NCBI GenBank assembly: GCA_029561345.1
Contig: JAKQJC010000060.1
Span: 1-64,000 of the forward strand
Length of the DNA stretch: 64,000 nucleotides
DNA from: Chloroflexota bacterium
Lineage (GTDB): Bacteria > Chloroflexota > Anaerolineae > Anaerolineales > Anaerolineaceae
Reading direction: 5' to 3'
Shown here: piece by piece, positions 62,731-64,000 of the stretch
Layout: each line of letters opens with the position of its first letter
Position numbering within the stretch: the stretch's first letter is position 1
Made by a program: the position numbers and the translations under genes
Notes under the pieces: generated by a model
What the model saw: the letters and a program-made list of their open reading frames with translations, nothing else
Told to the model about the DNA's origin: nothing
The model's database searches: none

Positions 62731-64000
62731 CACTCTATCGCTTTCCAATCCAGCGGCTCCCCGGTCAGGTAGCCGAAAGTTTTGCCGTAAAGTTGGCGGC
62801 CTTCATCACTCAGCACGTATGACATCGGGCGCGCTTTCATGTCATCCCACATGCCCACCAGGTGCCAGGGGAAGGGGCGGGGAAAATCAAAGAAGAAGCG
62901 GTAGGCATACTGCCAGGCGGTCTCCACCTGGGCGCGCGTCAGGCGCGCCGCCGCCGGATCCACCAGCAGGCGGTCAATGGTGGCGAAATATTCGGGCCAA
63001 TCGGCGGGGTCGTGGGTGAAGCCGCGGCCGCGGTAATGGGTTTTGCCGGCCACCACCACGGGAATGCTGGTCATGGCCATTTCCATGCCGACGGTGGTGG
63101 TATATACCAGGCCCAGGTCGGCCAGTTCCAGCAGATCGTAGGTGTTCACCTTTTCGCCGGGGGCAATGAGGTGAATGTGTTCGGGGATGGTGGGCAGCAG
63201 ATCGCGGATCACGCTTTCCATTGAGGTGCCGTGGGTGAGCAGTTCGCCGGGATGCACGCGGATCACCAGCTGCACATCGGGGCGGCCTTCAAAATAGCGC
63301 ACGGTGCGGGTGATCCATTCTTTCATTGTTGGGCTGAACACCTGGCGGCCGAGGGTCAGGCTGTCGCCAAAGACATTGGTGGGCAGCAGCACCACCGGGC
63401 GTTTATCCAGCTTGAGGTCGGCGCGAATTTGCTGTCCGCCCTGGGCAGGGGCGCCCTGCCACAGGCGGGCAAAGCTTTCCCACAGGCGGGCGTTCTGGCG
63501 CGCCGCGAACATGGAGCGCAGACGCTGCATATCCAGGTCGCGCACGGGGCGGTCTTTGCGGGCTTCCCACAGGGCATCCACTTCCTGGCGCATGATCTGG
63601 GCGTTTTGCGCCAGCCAGATGTGCTCGCGCCGGTCGCCAAATTCATAGGTGACCACGGGGATGTTCAGGTGGCGGGCCACCCAATATACCACGCCCAGTT
63701 CCTGGATGCTGCCGTTGGGCACAATCACCACATCGGGACGGTTGGCTTTCAGGTAGGCATAGACGGCCAGCATGGCGGCGCGGTCGCGTTCCACGCGCAG
63801 CAAATGCACGGGATGTGAAGGATCAAACTCTTCTTCCTGCAGGGTGTACTGCGTGTCGAAGGAGATAACCTGCTGCAGGGCTTTTTCAAGCGCTTCGGGC
63901 AGTTCATGCGCCGGGCGCACATCCAGCAGGGAGATGGCTTTCAGGTAGGGTTGGGCTTCCTGCAGCACCTGGTAGGCGTAGATATTCTGGCGGCGCAGGT
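62730..64000 (-). CDS. Capsule-type GT-B-like protein, 5' end outside window
   Basis: The frame stays open to the right edge (codons before 63968 read YAYQVLQEAQ), so the start is outside. At least 422 residues are present. A GT-B-like chain includes VVIVPNGSIQELGVVYWVAR, VIRVHPGELLTHG and ADLGLVYTTTVGMEMAM. The HPGE and late Glu motifs resemble capsule polysaccharide and Kdo-transferase-like proteins. It is the third member of this type in the locus. Confidence 0.72.
   Translation of the reverse strand, partial: LRRQNIYAYQVLQEAQPYLKAISLLDVRPAHELPEALEKALQQVISFDTQYTLQEEEFDPSHPVHLLRVERDRAAMLAVYAYLKANRPDVVIVPNGSIQELGVVYWVARHLNIPVVTYEFGDRREHIWLAQNAQIMRQEVDALWEARKDRPVRDLDMQRLRSMFAARQNARLWESFARLWQGAPAQGGQQIRADLKLDKRPVVLLPTNVFGDSLTLGRQVFSPTMKEWITRTVRYFEGRPDVQLVIRVHPGELLTHGTSMESVIRDLLPTIPEHIHLIAPGEKVNTYDLLELADLGLVYTTTVGMEMAMTSIPVVVAGKTHYRGRGFTHDPADWPEYFATIDRLLVDPAAARLTRAQVETAWQYAYRFFFDFPRPFPWHLVGMWDDMKARPMSYVLSDEGRQLYGKTFGYLTGEPLDWKAIE

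Overview
The window looks like a chromosomal segment of a GC-rich anaerobic bacterium, most likely an Anaerolineae-type member of the Chloroflexota. This is inferred from several features. There is an oxygen-sensitive glycyl radical enzyme with its activase. Two secreted proteins end in a short Pro-Leu-x-x-Arg-Gln tail. Non-canonical Lgt-like proteins occur in tandem, and a lipoprotein-anchored MacA-like adaptor is present. No 16S rRNA or other decisive marker gene is present, so the taxon is not proven.

Layout. 1-3.2 kb is the end of an AT-richer integrated element. It holds the C-terminus of an IS3-like transposase, a ribbon-helix-helix-like protein and an XRE repressor that are divergently transcribed, two small membrane proteins, and a large serine recombinase whose last codons run antisense into a tRNA-Arg(CCT) gene. 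3.4-11.7 kb carries a MacAB-like ABC exporter operon, three consecutive paralogous polytopic membrane proteins of unknown function, and a NarL/LiaR-type two-component system. 11.8-17.7 kb holds an aldo/keto reductase, an NAD-dependent epimerase coupled to a small lipoprotein, a DxD protein coupled to a CPT-like kinase, and a YcaQ-family protein. 17.9-23.6 kb is a compact operon with a DUF885 peptidase-like protein, a glycyl radical activase, a HypD-like glycyl radical enzyme and a TauE/SafE permease. 23.7-27.4 kb carries a promoter, a DUF11 lipoprotein and two tandem Lgt-like membrane proteins. 27.5-32.6 kb has an LRR-ankyrin protein, a GrpB-family protein, a GNAT acetyltransferase and a murein-peptide salvage pair (NlpC/P60 endopeptidase and L-Ala-D/L-Glu epimerase). 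32.8-37.6 kb is a 1608-residue secreted protein.

38.7-64 kb is one long minus-strand surface-polysaccharide locus that runs off the right edge. It combines two NeuB/SpsE-type synthases, three cytidylyltransferases (one fused to a KdsC-like HAD phosphatase), two SDRs, a 2-hydroxyacid dehydrogenase, a Gfo/Idh oxidoreductase, an RmlD-like reductase, a methyltransferase, an MptE-like DUF115 protein, many glycosyltransferases and three polytopic ArnT/PMT-like transferases. Most genes overlap by 1-14 bases. Together they look like a pathway for making and transferring one or more CMP-activated nonulosonic acids (sialic, legionaminic or related).

Small dispersed repeats with terminal inverted repeats lie in several intergenic spaces. 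At least two genes appear to have leaderless promoters, with an extended -10 element only 6-8 bases before the start codon.
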